NCBI RefSeq assembly: GCF_902497895.1
Contig: NZ_CABVHQ010000016.1
Coordinates: 1 to 64,000, forward strand
Direction: 5' to 3'
Length of the DNA stretch: 64,000 nt
Source: Pseudomonas fluorescens
GTDB taxonomy: Bacteria > Pseudomonadota > Gammaproteobacteria > Pseudomonadales > Pseudomonadaceae
A program made the translations under genes and the position numbers. Positions 32,668-40,460 of this stretch are shown piece by piece (within the stretch, counting starts at the first letter, position 1; the number at the start of each line of letters is the position of its first letter). Under the pieces are notes generated by a model that saw only the letters and a list, made by a program, of their open reading frames with translations, did not search any database and had not been told where the DNA came from.

Positions 32668-32922
32668 TCAACCGTGGTTCAACGGGTTCTGCGACAGCGC
32701 TTCCACTGCGTATTCATAAGCCGCGTCGGCCTGCTCCAACAGGTCGCTCAAATCATGGCGATCGATCAGCTGCAGCCGGTGCAGCTCGTTGGCCTGCTCG
32801 AGCAGCGCGGCATGGTGCGCGTCGGGTTGCTCAAGCAGAGAGGCCTCGTCGTCCAGCAACGCTTGCCACTGCGCCAGAGCCTGCGCCTTGCGGTTGGCCT
32901 GTTCGTCGTTCTCGTTGTTCAT
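32668..32922 (-). CDS. LexA-operon first gene, helical protein (antirepressor candidate)
   Basis: An 84-aa, almost wholly helical, acidic protein (AQALAQWQALLDDEASLLEQ, HHAALLEQANELHRLQ, HDLSDLLEQADAAYEYAVEA). The start at 32922 is supported by AAAAAGAGG nine bases upstream. A perfect LexA box (32953-32968) overlaps its likely promoter. Not recognised by family. Its position, strand and SOS control match the tum gene of coliphage 186, an antirepressor, so it or the next gene may inactivate the repressor. Confidence 0.65.
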   Translation of the reverse strand: MNNENDEQANRKAQALAQWQALLDDEASLLEQPDAHHAALLEQANELHRLQLIDRHDLSDLLEQADAAYEYAVEALSQNPLNHG

Positions 32923-32952
32923 AGCTCGCATCCTCTTTTTGGCTGCTGATAA

Positions 32953-32968
32953 CTGTATACGCATACAG
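32953..32968. promoter_or_regulatory. LexA (SOS) box
   Basis: CTGTATACGCATACAG is a palindrome with the CTG-N10-CAG ends and TATA/ATA core of gammaproteobacterial LexA sites. It lies 30 bases before the start of the leftward operon at 32922. It would keep the operon off until DNA damage. Confidence 0.85.
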
Positions 32969-33224
32969 TATAGCGACAGAAAATCATGGCCCGGCGGCTT
33001 GACGACGAAATGCTGGCCGCGCCGCCCCGAACCCCAGCGACGGAAAAAACTGCCGCGACAACAAAAAAACTTATGAAAACGCACTTATCCCCCTCCCGCC
33101 GACGGGCTTTGCATCCGTTTTTTGTGCAATTCAGGATGTAGTGCAAACGAACCTGCAGCCTAGGCGGGCCGTGGGGCTCTGCAGGCGATCGGCCATTTCA
33201 CAGAGTGCAAAGTTTTGAAAGGAA

Positions 33225-33641
33225 ATGCAGCGTGGTTGCACAGTGGCAAGCGGGGCGGTCACGGAAGGGGCGGCGCTGGAGCCCCTGATTTCATTGAGTG
33301 AAAAACGCGAAAGCGCGGGGTTTGGGCTGTTTTCAGATTTTGAATGGGTCACAACAGTTGAGATTTTCGGCTCAACGATAGAGCGCTTCAAGCAGTTGCA
33401 AGCCATGGCAGCAGGGCTTCTCCGTGATTTCAGTCGTTTTCACAACCTAGCCAAACACTCTGCACTACGTGGCTCGCCCGTTGTATTGATGCCACAGGAG
33501 ATGAAAATGAGGATGTGGAAGAGCATTTCACCGGCCGCAGTTGAGTGCGGCCAGTGGCTGTGCGGTACCAATCAGGTGAAAGGAAGCATCATCGTGATCG
33601 GGGAAATTTGCGGGCAGCGAAGAAATCCGGCCTTCTCGTAA
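33225..33641 (+). CDS. Doubtful ORF upstream of and antisense to the toxin end
   Basis: An open frame of 138 codons whose 3' end overlaps the toxin gene on the other strand by 70 bases. Composition is not absurd (SEKRESAGFGLFSDFEWVTT, VEIFGSTIERFKQLQAMAA), but there is no well-spaced ribosome-binding site and no family that I recognise. If it is not real, 33000-33570 is a gene-free stretch. Confidence 0.3.
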   Translation: MQRGCTVASGAVTEGAALEPLISLSEKRESAGFGLFSDFEWVTTVEIFGSTIERFKQLQAMAAGLLRDFSRFHNLAKHSALRGSPVVLMPQEMKMRMWKSISPAAVECGQWLCGTNQVKGSIIVIGEICGQRRNPAFS

Positions 33642-34090
33642 AGCCCCACCAACCGATCGTTAAGCGGATGGACTACGAGTGCTGTTGATGCAACTTCTTC
33701 AGCGGCGGCAAGCGCACGAAGAACGGCATCCTGGATCAGATCTAGCGACAGTCCGGTACCCTGGAGCGTCTTACACACCCCCATGCGACCCAGGACCGTG
33801 ATCGGGTGCTGTTGGGGCGAGTTGCGCTGCGCTTTCTTAGGTACGACATCTGCCCGCATTATCGTCCCGTTCGACAATGTGTAATAGCCGACGACGGTAT
33901 TAGTGCCTTTGATGCAAGTGACAAGCACGGTGGCGGTCTTAGACGCCTGGGCTTTGATAGCCTTTTTCTTCAAGTACTCGTTGATCGACTCCTCACCACA
34001 ATCGAAGGGATCCAGATTGTGGGTCTCATTCAGCTTTACCGGTGCACTCAGCTCCAGCGAGAGGGTCTGTTCAGCAGCTTCCGGACGCAT
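33572..34090 (-). CDS. GNAT-family toxin (TacT-like)
   Basis: A 172-aa N-acetyltransferase. Toxin-type features: NLDPFDCGEESINEYLKKKA near the start, the TVVGYYTLSNG strand, the acetyl-CoA loop GRMGVCKTLQGTGLSLDLIQ and the C-terminal LYEKAGF tyrosine. TacT/AtaT-like toxins acetylate aminoacyl-tRNA and stop translation. AAGGAG precedes the ATG. It overlaps the antitoxin gene by 43 bases, as is usual for the pair. Confidence 0.88.
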   Translation of the reverse strand: MRPEAAEQTLSLELSAPVKLNETHNLDPFDCGEESINEYLKKKAIKAQASKTATVLVTCIKGTNTVVGYYTLSNGTIMRADVVPKKAQRNSPQQHPITVLGRMGVCKTLQGTGLSLDLIQDAVLRALAAAEEVASTALVVHPLNDRLVGLYEKAGFLRCPQISPITMMLPFT

Positions 34091-34356
34091 GTGTTACTCC
34101 TTACGGGATTATTCTGTAAGGCTTGCTCGAAAGCGTCGAAGGCATCGTCAGCAAGGACGAACAGGCGTTGATCCAGAATGACTTCCTCTGCTTTTTTACA
34201 AGCAGCATCCAGGATGAAGCTGGTTCGATCACTCCCCGAAATAGCTGCGGCCACATCGATCAAGTCTCGTTTCTTAAAATCGACCCGCATGTTGAGCGGG
34301 ACGGATTTGGTTTTTTCTGTTGCAGCGGACTCCGCACGCAATAGATAACTAGTCAT
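34048..34356 (-). CDS. DUF1778 ribbon-helix-helix antitoxin
   Basis: A 102-aa antitoxin. VPLNMRVDFKKRDLIDVAAA forms the RHH DNA-binding unit, followed by SDRTSFILDAACKKAEEV and a C-terminal toxin-binding tail LADDAFDAFEQALQNNP. It would neutralise the GNAT toxin and repress the shared promoter upstream. A module of this kind in a prophage stabilises the lysogen. Confidence 0.88.
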   Translation of the reverse strand: MTSYLLRAESAATEKTKSVPLNMRVDFKKRDLIDVAAAISGSDRTSFILDAACKKAEEVILDQRLFVLADDAFDAFEQALQNNPVRSNTCVRKLLNRPSRWS

Positions 34357-35126
34357 GGTCTTTTCCTTGGTCTTCGTGGTGGTTGGTGGCTTACCTCCTT
34401 AGCTTCATGTCGTTGTCGCTCGGCTGATTTGAAGATTCATGGTGCTTACCTCTGGCGGTGGGAGTTCTTTTAGTGTTTTGCGTATTTTTGCTTTCTGGGT
34501 AGGGGGAGCTTTTCCCCGAAACAGATCATCCCACGGCGTGTATCAGTTGTCTACACGTAACGCAGATGACTGTACGTTTGGCGATAGTCGGCCATCCACG
34601 ACGGGGTTGATTCCTTCGCCCGACAGGGTGCCTCATGAAAAACTCTTTTTAATTGAGATTCATTCTTAAGGATAGGGAGGACGTTTCAAAAAGAGCGATA
34701 TCAGCGATACGGGGTCGGTAATGGGGCTGGAGGCCCCGGTTTTACTGGGATTCCGGTATTACAAGGGAAGGTAATACGAAGCGATATGAAAGGTAATATT
34801 TCCGCCAAACCCCCGGATTCATTGGGTTTTAAAGAATGGAAATATAGCTTTATAGAAAGGTAATAATATCGCCTTCCTATCGCTCAAATATCGCCTTTTC
34901 ATAAAACGGCTGAACGCCTTGATCTACGCGGGCTGTAGCTGATTTTCGGAGGGGATATTACTAATATTACTTTTTTTTCGAACCCCCACGGATTTTAGGA
35001 TTGGCACCTATGCGGGGGGTGGGGTCAGGCTTTGCGGCTGTTTGCGACTGATTTCATCAAACGTCCCCCAATACGGCCCCCAGTGGGATGCGGTAAAGGC
35101 TGAACACAGCTACAGGCCTTGAAAAT
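34357..35126. other. Gene-free, repeat-rich segment before attR
   Basis: About 770 bases with no credible gene. Repeated short motifs: AGGTAATA-type at 34769, 34791 and 34858; GGTAAT at 34717; inverted forms TATTAC at 34757, 34957 and 34965; AGCGATA at 34694, 34703 and 34780, with inverted TATCGC at 34868, 34879 and 34889. The segment is AT-richer than the phage. It may hold binding sites for excisionase or integrase, or an origin-like element. Confidence 0.5.
35061..35082. promoter_or_regulatory. Candidate integrase arm-type sites, right end
   Basis: ACGTCCCCCA (35061-35070) and ACGGCCCCCA (35073-35082) repeat the decamer found before int at the left end, with a 12-base spacing against 13 on the left. 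They lie 45 bases from the attR core. Confidence 0.5.
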
Positions 35127-35172
35127 AGTGGAGCGGGTGAAGGGAATCGAACCCTCGTTATCAGCTTGGGAA
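35127..35172. repeat. attR: right 46-bp prophage attachment repeat
   Basis: Identical to 429-474. It covers the 3' half of the intact tRNA-Gly from anticodon loop to CCA end plus two bases. Confidence 0.95.
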
Positions 35173-35202
35173 GCTGGAGTAATACCATTATACGACACCC
35201 GC
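35129..35202 (-). tRNA. tRNA-Gly (CCC)
   Basis: Reading the minus strand from 35202, GCGGGTGTCGTATAATGG starts the acceptor and D arm. The anticodon loop is TTCCCAA (anticodon CCC), the T arm contains GGTTCGATTCC, and the end is CCCGCTCCA with encoded CCA. It is 74 bases. The acceptor stem GCGGGTG pairs with CACCCGC. Sequence resembles E. coli glyU. It is functional despite integration, because the phage supplies or restores the 3' half. Confidence 0.96.
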
Positions 35203-35453
35203 TCAGAGCGGCTGACTTTGTACCAGATGTGGGCGGGGATTTGAAGTTTTTCTTTGAGGAATCTGTGTTTTGCGCGGTTTTTTTGCGGATGACGGCGTGC
35301 GGCCTTCAGTCGTCGACGGCGGCTGGGGTCAGCGCTGACGATTGGGGCGCAGGTGAAATGAGCGACCGGGTTGCGGTCTTTCGCGGGCAAGCCACGCTTC
35401 CACAGGTATTGCGTGATCCTTAGGGGCGCTGGCTGACCCGCGATGACGCTGTT

Positions 35454-36338
35454 TCAAATGGCCAAAGCATGGTGGTCCTTGACGTACTGATAACGCGGTC
35501 GGTTTTCATGTTGGGCCGGCTTCAAAAATCCCAGCAAGGCGTTGCGGCTGTCTCGGCAGGCGGATTTGTGTTCCATGTCGAGAAAGTGTCCGGTGGCCTG
35601 GAGGGTGCTGAAGGTGCTGTGCCGCAAGTGGTTGCCAAAGATTCGCGCGTCGGCGGCGGCGGTGTATTCGTCCCATTCACCGTTCATGAACAGCACCGGG
35701 ATGTCGATTTTCTTCGCCGCGTTGATATAGCACAGGCGATCGCTGTTGAGCACGTTGCTGATGTGGAAGTGCATCTGCCCATACTCGTGCTCGGCCAGGG
35801 TGCTGACGTGGCGATAGTTGAAGCGCTTGAACAACGACGGCAGGTGTTTGCCGATGGTGCTGTTCACCAGGTTGCCGACCCGGTGGCCATCCCGGCTGCC
35901 GAGGTAGTCGACACCGCGTTCGAGGTAGTCGCGCATCGGTTCATTGATCACTGGGGAGAACGAACTGATCACGGCTTTTTCGATGCGCCGTGGCCGGTGC
36001 GCCAGGGCGACCAGGGTCGCGGCGCCACCCCAGGAGAACGACAGCACATGTTCGGCGGCGAAGTGGTCGATCAGCTCCAGGAGGATCTGCCCTTCGACTT
36101 CCTTGGTAAGCATTTTCTCATGCAGGTTGTGGGCTTTGGACTTGCCCGCGTAGGGCTGATCGTAAAGCACGACGTTGAACTGCGGGTGCAGGTTCTTCAC
36201 GGTCTGGGCAAACGATGCAGTAGTGGCCATTGAGCCGTTGACCAGAATGATGGTCTTTTCTGCGGCGTCTGCGCGATAGAACTCCGTGTAAACCCGGTAC
36301 TGACCCTGTATATCCAGCACAGCGATTTCTGGCCTCAT
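35454..36338 (-). CDS. phaG: (R)-3-hydroxyacyl-ACP:CoA transacylase / RhlA-like hydrolase
   Basis: A 294-aa alpha/beta hydrolase-fold protein, nearly collinear with P. putida PhaG: MRPEIAVLDIQGQYRVYTEF, GSMATTASFAQTVKNLHPQF, the nucleophile region SFSWGGAATL (Ser102), FSPVINEPMRDYLERG, INGEWDEYT-type acid and TGHFLDME with the catalytic His. PhaG diverts 3-hydroxydecanoyl-ACP from fatty acid synthesis to PHA monomers; RhlA is its relative. AGGAG precedes the ATG. The gene stands beside the tRNA-Gly prophage site. No phaC is in the window. Confidence 0.88.
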   Translation of the reverse strand: MRPEIAVLDIQGQYRVYTEFYRADAAEKTIILVNGSMATTASFAQTVKNLHPQFNVVLYDQPYAGKSKAHNLHEKMLTKEVEGQILLELIDHFAAEHVLSFSWGGAATLVALAHRPRRIEKAVISSFSPVINEPMRDYLERGVDYLGSRDGHRVGNLVNSTIGKHLPSLFKRFNYRHVSTLAEHEYGQMHFHISNVLNSDRLCYINAAKKIDIPVLFMNGEWDEYTAAADARIFGNHLRHSTFSTLQATGHFLDMEHKSACRDSRNALLGFLKPAQHENRPRYQYVKDHHALAI

Positions 36339-36661
36339 GTCGTAAGACTCCTGGCAAGCGGGTATGCGCGCAATGAGATTGCACGAGCTTTATGACAGGT
36401 AGGCATACGCCTGGAATTTAGAGGCCCATGTCGATCCGTTACAGCCTGGTCGACGGGTATTGTTATTGGCGGGCAGTCTGTCGGTGGGTGGAGCCTTGGG
36501 AACTCTCTGCCGACAAAAAGTTTCTTGCAAGTATGTGGGTGACTCATCGGTCACAATTCGGCCGACGGCTTGATTCAAGCAGGGTGCAACTCATCCTGCA
36601 AGTGCCGTTGGTGAGTTGATCGGCAACTTTCTGCTGAATGGTAGTGACCTGGCAGCGGGTT
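36339..36661. other. Intergenic region upstream of phaG
   Basis: About 320 bases with no gene. It holds the phaG leader and the downstream side of the rsuA gene. No clear hairpin or known operator was seen. Confidence 0.5.
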
Positions 36662-37354
36662 TTAGATGTGCTGGATTTCTTCGGCCGTCAGCGGGCGGTA
36701 TTCGCCGGGGGCGAGGGCGGCGTCGAGCACCAGCGGCCCCATGCGTTCGCGATGCAGGCGCAGGACCTTATTGTTGAAGTGGCCGAACATCCGTTTCACC
36801 TGATGATAGCGGCCCTCGACGATGCTCAGGCGCGCGGATTTTGCCCCCAGTACGAGCAGCTCGGCCGGCTGGGTGGTGAGGTCTTCGAATGCAAAGTACA
36901 GGCCTTGGGCGAAAGTTTGCGCGTATTCGGGACCGATCTGCTGTTCGGTTTCGACGTAGTAGATCTTTGCCAGTTTGGTCTGCGGCTGGGTCAGGCGCCG
37001 CGACCAGCTGCCGTCGTTGGTGATCAGCATCAGGCCGGTAGTATTGAAGTCCAGCCGCCCGGCGATGTGCAGGTCGTGCTTGTCGGGTTCATCCATCAGG
37101 TCGAGCACGGTCGGGTGTTGCGGATCGCGGGTGGCGCTGACGCAGCCCGGTGGCTTGTGCAGCATGAAGTAGCGCGGCGGCTTGCCGGCCTGCAGCACTT
37201 CATCGTCATACTCCACGCGGCTGAACTCGCGCACCTCGAAGTGCGGGTCGCTGACGACCTGGCCGTCGACCTTGATCCGCCGTTCCACCAGCAGCAAGCG
37301 CACTTGTTTGCGGTTGAAGCGGGGCAGGTTGCTGAGGAAACGGTCAACGCGCAT
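36662..37354 (-). CDS. rsuA: 16S rRNA pseudouridine synthase RsuA-type
   Basis: A 230-aa enzyme. The N-terminal S4 domain (MRVDRFLSNLPRFNRKQVRL to KVDGQVV) is followed by the RsuA/RluB catalytic domain with GRLDFNTTGLML; Asp102 is the catalytic residue at the same number as in E. coli RsuA. The C-terminal EGRYHQVKRMFGHFNNKV is typical of the 16S U516 enzyme. Related RluE is also about this size, so RsuA is likely but not proven. Confidence 0.85.
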   Translation of the reverse strand: MRVDRFLSNLPRFNRKQVRLLLVERRIKVDGQVVSDPHFEVREFSRVEYDDEVLQAGKPPRYFMLHKPPGCVSATRDPQHPTVLDLMDEPDKHDLHIAGRLDFNTTGLMLITNDGSWSRRLTQPQTKLAKIYYVETEQQIGPEYAQTFAQGLYFAFEDLTTQPAELLVLGAKSARLSIVEGRYHQVKRMFGHFNNKVLRLHRERMGPLVLDAALAPGEYRPLTAEEIQHI

Positions 37355-37387
37355 GACTATCGGCAGATCGGAAAAGGGCCGTGCATC

Positions 37388-37606
37388 TTACGCGATTGAC
37401 CAGGCGCCTGCTTGCAACTGCACCTCGACCTGGGCGCAGCCCGGGCATAGGCAGGACTTGTCGCGCAGTTCGGCGGGCAGCGCCTGGAGCACCGCCGGGT
37501 CGATGCTGACGGCGTAGCACCAGCAGGCCTGGTCGGCGGTTCGCGGATCGGCCAGGCTGCAGTCGTTGCGGGCGCCGCAGGCTGGGCAAAGGTCAGGTTT
37601 GTTCAT
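37388..37606 (-). CDS. Cysteine-rich CWC family protein
   Basis: A 72-aa protein with CPACGARNDCSLADP, ACWCYAVS and CLCPGCAQ: nine Cys arranged as in the CWC family, likely metal-binding. The ATG at 37606 overlaps the diguanylate cyclase stop by 14 bases, suggesting coupled expression. Its role is unknown. Confidence 0.82.
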   Translation of the reverse strand: MNKPDLCPACGARNDCSLADPRTADQACWCYAVSIDPAVLQALPAELRDKSCLCPGCAQVEVQLQAGAWSIA

Positions 37607-39086
37607 AAATGAAGTGGGGCGTTTCCACGCAGGTTCGGTTACGGCCAGATTGTTTTGCACGGTACATTGCCTGGTCGGCACGCGATAGCAGGTTGTGCAG
37701 GGTGTCATCGGCTTGCAGGGTGGTGAGGCCGATGCTGACGGTGACCTGCAGCGATTGCCCCTCGTAGGTATAACGCTGTTGCTCGATCTGTCGACGGATC
37801 TTCTCGGCAATCATCAGGCCTTTGCTGCTGTCGGTGTCCTTGAGCAGCACGATGAATTCTTCTCCGCCCCAGCGGCAGACGATATCGGACTGGCGCAGGC
37901 AGCTTTCCAGGTCGCGGGCGAAACCGGTCAGCACCAGATCACCGGCAAGGTGGCCGTAGGTGTCGTTCAAGCGCTTGAAATGGTCCAGGTCCAGCAGCAA
38001 CGCGGTCAGTGGTTTCGGTTCGCGCTGGGCTTCGTGCATGGCCTGGATCGCCAGCAGGTCGAAGCCGCGGCGGTTCGGCAGGTCGGTGAGGCTGTCGAGG
38101 GTGGCATAAGCTTCCAGTTTGCGCTGGTAGCGATTGACCACGCGGTTGAGCAGGGCCAGTACGGCCAGCGTGACGACCAGACAGATCAGCAGGTTGAGGT
38201 ACAGCGACTGGCGAATCTCGCTCAGCGCACTGTCTTCGCGTTTGTCGACAAACAGGTACCAGTTCAGCTCGGGGATGAATCGCACGTTGAGAAAGTGTCC
38301 CTGGCCCTGGGCCGAATACTCATAGCTGCCGCTGTGGGGTTTGGGCAATTTGCTCAGCAGGTCTTTCATGCTGTCGAGTTCGCTGAGGGACTGGCCGACC
38401 CGCGCGCCTTGCGGTCCACTCTCGGCACCGGTGAGGACGATGCGCCCGACAGTGTCGACGAAGTACACGCTGCGCTGGTAACGCTGCTGGTACTTGTCAA
38501 TCAGTTTGATCACCGCGTCGACGGTCAGGCCGACACCGGCGGTGCCGATGAACTGGTCCTTGTAGTCGTAGACTTTATAGTTGATGAAGAAGGTCAGGCT
38601 GTCGTGGTTGGCCAGGTCCGGATCGACGTTGATCTCATATGGCTCGGTCATGTCGCGCACGCGGAAGTACCAGATGTCACGGGGTTCGTCGGCGCTGACT
38701 TTCTTCAGCACACCCTTGGCGTGGTAGTAGGTCAGGCTGCTGTTGGAGACGAAGAATGCGGTGTAGGCGTTGTAGTGGGTCATGACCTCGTTGAGGTAAC
38801 GGGTCATTTGCTCGGGGTCGCGTTCGCCGGCTACGACCCAATCGCGCATGAAGGTGTCGCGGGCCATCATCGAGGAAATCAGGATCGGTCGGACCAGGTC
38901 TTTCTGGATCTCCGAGTAGACCGTGTCGGAAGTCAGCGGTAGCTCGGTATTGACGATGCTGTCGCGAATCGATGCCCTCGAGGCGTAGTAGCTGAGCAAG
39001 GAGGTGGCGAGGAAGCCACAGCCCAGCAACGCGATCAGCGTGAGCACCAGCGAGCGTTGCGAATACAGGGCGGAGCGAAGCAGCAT
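37593..39086 (-). CDS. Membrane sensor diguanylate cyclase (dCACHE-GGDEF)
   Basis: A 497-aa enzyme that makes cyclic di-GMP. An N-terminal membrane helix (LVLTLIALLGCGFLATSLLS) leads to a ~250-residue periplasmic sensor of the dCACHE kind (ARDTFMRDWVVAGERDPEQM, FFVSNSSLTYYH, FIGTAGVGLTVDAVI). A second helix (LNLLICLVVTLAVLALLNRV) is followed by the GGDEF domain with DSLTDLPNRRGFD, DLDHFKRLNDTYGH and WGGEEFIVLL as active loop. No RxxD inhibitory site is seen four residues before GGEEF. The start at 39086 avoids 15 unlikely residues. Confidence 0.9.
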   Translation of the reverse strand: MLLRSALYSQRSLVLTLIALLGCGFLATSLLSYYASRASIRDSIVNTELPLTSDTVYSEIQKDLVRPILISSMMARDTFMRDWVVAGERDPEQMTRYLNEVMTHYNAYTAFFVSNSSLTYYHAKGVLKKVSADEPRDIWYFRVRDMTEPYEINVDPDLANHDSLTFFINYKVYDYKDQFIGTAGVGLTVDAVIKLIDKYQQRYQRSVYFVDTVGRIVLTGAESGPQGARVGQSLSELDSMKDLLSKLPKPHSGSYEYSAQGQGHFLNVRFIPELNWYLFVDKREDSALSEIRQSLYLNLLICLVVTLAVLALLNRVVNRYQRKLEAYATLDSLTDLPNRRGFDLLAIQAMHEAQREPKPLTALLLDLDHFKRLNDTYGHLAGDLVLTGFARDLESCLRQSDIVCRWGGEEFIVLLKDTDSSKGLMIAEKIRRQIEQQRYTYEGQSLQVTVSIGLTTLQADDTLHNLLSRADQAMYRAKQSGRNRTCVETPHFIYEQT

Positions 39087-39131
39087 AGCGATTCCGTTGG
39101 CAGAGACCGGGTGCAGGCATTCTAATGGCAC

Positions 39132-39503
39132 GGGCCGGAAATAACTGCTTCATTTGCAGGGGTATTCGGACGGATACCGGTCGGAATCTCTATTGACCGC
39201 AAGGCCGTCTTCACGCCCTGAGCCTCTCCGTCAACAAGGTTTGCGCAAAACCTTGTGGAAGCGGCGGTACGGCGATCCGACTTGCCCGTCTTTTTTGCCT
39301 AGTGATAGTGCGTTCTTGCACCGCAATGGAATACGGTCTGAAAAGGCGGTTTGTTATTTTCTGATGCTTTTATCAGATAAGGCCTACAGGCTTTCATGTT
39401 GTGAAATATCCACCACCAGATAACCTCAGTAAGTGCCCGTTTTAACGTTGTCTGTGAGGCAAGCAGTGAGGCGGACTTATTAAATAATTTTGAGGTGCTG
39501 TTT
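39132..39503. other. Intergenic region with one hairpin
   Basis: About 370 bases without a credible gene. CAAGGTTT-tgcgc-AAAACCTTG (39234-39255) is a strong short hairpin, and the bases just after it resemble decayed REP-type sequence. The 3' part is AT-rich and probably holds the promoter of the DUF3757 genes. Confidence 0.5.
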
Positions 39504-39947
39504 ATGATGTTTAAAATTATCGCCGCTGTTTTACCTTTGGCTTTTTCTGCCAGTTCATGGGCAGTAAATTTCGAAAGTTGCCCGGGCCCACGCGATATCC
39601 AGGGGGTTAACGGCATTTACACGGCTCCGACCGCCAGCGGCAAAGGCGAATGGCTTGGCGTCATGAGTCGCGGGCCCGCGTCGGCCATCAGCTCGTTCGA
39701 GAGCGGTGTATTTTATCCCAGTGGCAACCAGAGCGGGAAAGTTGGAACTGTGGGCTATTGTGAATATAAAACCCAAGACGGTGTATCAATGAATATGCGT
39801 TATCGCCCGGGCGAAACTCCGGACGTCGCGGTTAAACTCAGGAATGCCAAGAACTGGAAAGAAATAACGACCGAGTTGGGTCTTGTATTGTATGAATGCA
39901 CGAACAAGGCCCCAGGCGTTTGTGCTTTTTCTGAAGTGGAAGGATGA
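39504..39947 (+). CDS. DUF3757 secreted protein, copy 1
   Basis: A 147-aa protein with a signal peptide (MMFKIIAAVLPLAFSASSWA). The mature part has four Cys and the family landmarks FESCPGPRDIQGVNGIYTAP, GEWLGVMSRGPASAISSFES, GTVGYCEYKTQDG and WKEITTELGLVLYECTNKAP. GAGG stands before the ATG at 39504, which is preferred over an upstream GTG. Function unknown. It is paralogous to the next gene (about 75 bases apart). Confidence 0.8.
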   Translation: MMFKIIAAVLPLAFSASSWAVNFESCPGPRDIQGVNGIYTAPTASGKGEWLGVMSRGPASAISSFESGVFYPSGNQSGKVGTVGYCEYKTQDGVSMNMRYRPGETPDVAVKLRNAKNWKEITTELGLVLYECTNKAPGVCAFSEVEG

Positions 39948-40022
39948 CGAAAGAGAGTCACCAGCAGAGGAAGAGCGGCGAGTTCTTCCTCGCCGTGATT
40001 TTTTGATGAGAGGGAACTCTTG

Positions 40023-40460
40023 ATGCTCAGATTTGTGTTTTATCCGTTGTTTTTCGCGCTGCCGGTAAGTGGTTGGGCGCTGGATATTGATCACTGTCCA
40101 ACACCAGAAAGAATCAAAAATAAACAGGGCATATACACCGCTCCAACAGTAAGTCACCAAGGACAATGGATCGGTGCGCTGTCTTCGGATGCCCCTGCAG
40201 CCACAACGCGGTTCATCAGGGCGGTCTATTTTTCGAACCCGACCGAGGGTATGGAGAGGGGAATACTGCGTCGATGCATGTACCGCACAGCGTCCAATGA
40301 AATAGTCGACCTGAATTTCCGTGCCAACGAAGATCTTCAGCTCTCGGTGCGTCTGCTGGATCGAGAGAACTGGAAGAAAAGAAAGTCACCTACCGGGTTA
40401 CACATGTACGTATGCACCAGCAAAGAAGAAGGTGGTTGTGTGTTTTCGGTTCTTGAGTGA
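40023..40460 (+). CDS. DUF3757 secreted protein, copy 2
   Basis: A 145-aa paralogue of the preceding gene, with signal peptide MLRFVFYPLFFALPVSGWA and matching landmarks (IDHCPTPERIKNKQGIYTAP, GQWIGALSSDAPAATTRFIR, RCMYRTASNEIVDLNFR, YVCTSKEEGGCVFS). AGAGGGAA precedes the ATG. The four Cys are at equivalent places. The two probably arose by tandem duplication and have diverged widely. Confidence 0.78.
   Translation: MLRFVFYPLFFALPVSGWALDIDHCPTPERIKNKQGIYTAPTVSHQGQWIGALSSDAPAATTRFIRAVYFSNPTEGMERGILRRCMYRTASNEIVDLNFRANEDLQLSVRLLDRENWKKRKSPTGLHMYVCTSKEEGGCVFSVLE

Larger units (their letters stand above)
429..35172. mobile_element. HP1/K139-type P2-like prophage in tRNA-Gly(CCC)
   Basis: The element is bounded by a 46-bp perfect direct repeat (429-474 and 35127-35172). 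The right copy lies inside the intact tRNA-Gly gene and the left copy is only the 3' half of that tRNA. It carries modules for integration, excision control, immunity, replication, packaging (P2 Q, P, O, N, M, L order), lysis, contractile tail and receptor binding. The DUF2586, DUF2597 and DUF2590 proteins place it with HP1, K139 and phiO18P rather than with P2 itself. All essential functions appear present. The one structural doubt is the long overlap of the terminase and portal reading frames. Confidence 0.95.

Noticed and set aside
33131-33406. 91-codon minus-strand ORF between LexA operon and toxin
   Set aside because: Cys/Ser/Arg-rich composition without a start signal; opposite an equally doubtful plus-strand ORF.
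34439-34669. 76-codon ORF near attR
   Set aside because: No ribosome-binding site, low-quality composition, inside the repeat-rich region.
35025-35390. 121-codon ORF across tRNA-Gly
   Set aside because: It translates the tRNA gene and the att repeat.
37695-38942. 415-codon ORF antisense to the diguanylate cyclase
   Set aside because: Shadow; no ribosome-binding site and no family resemblance.
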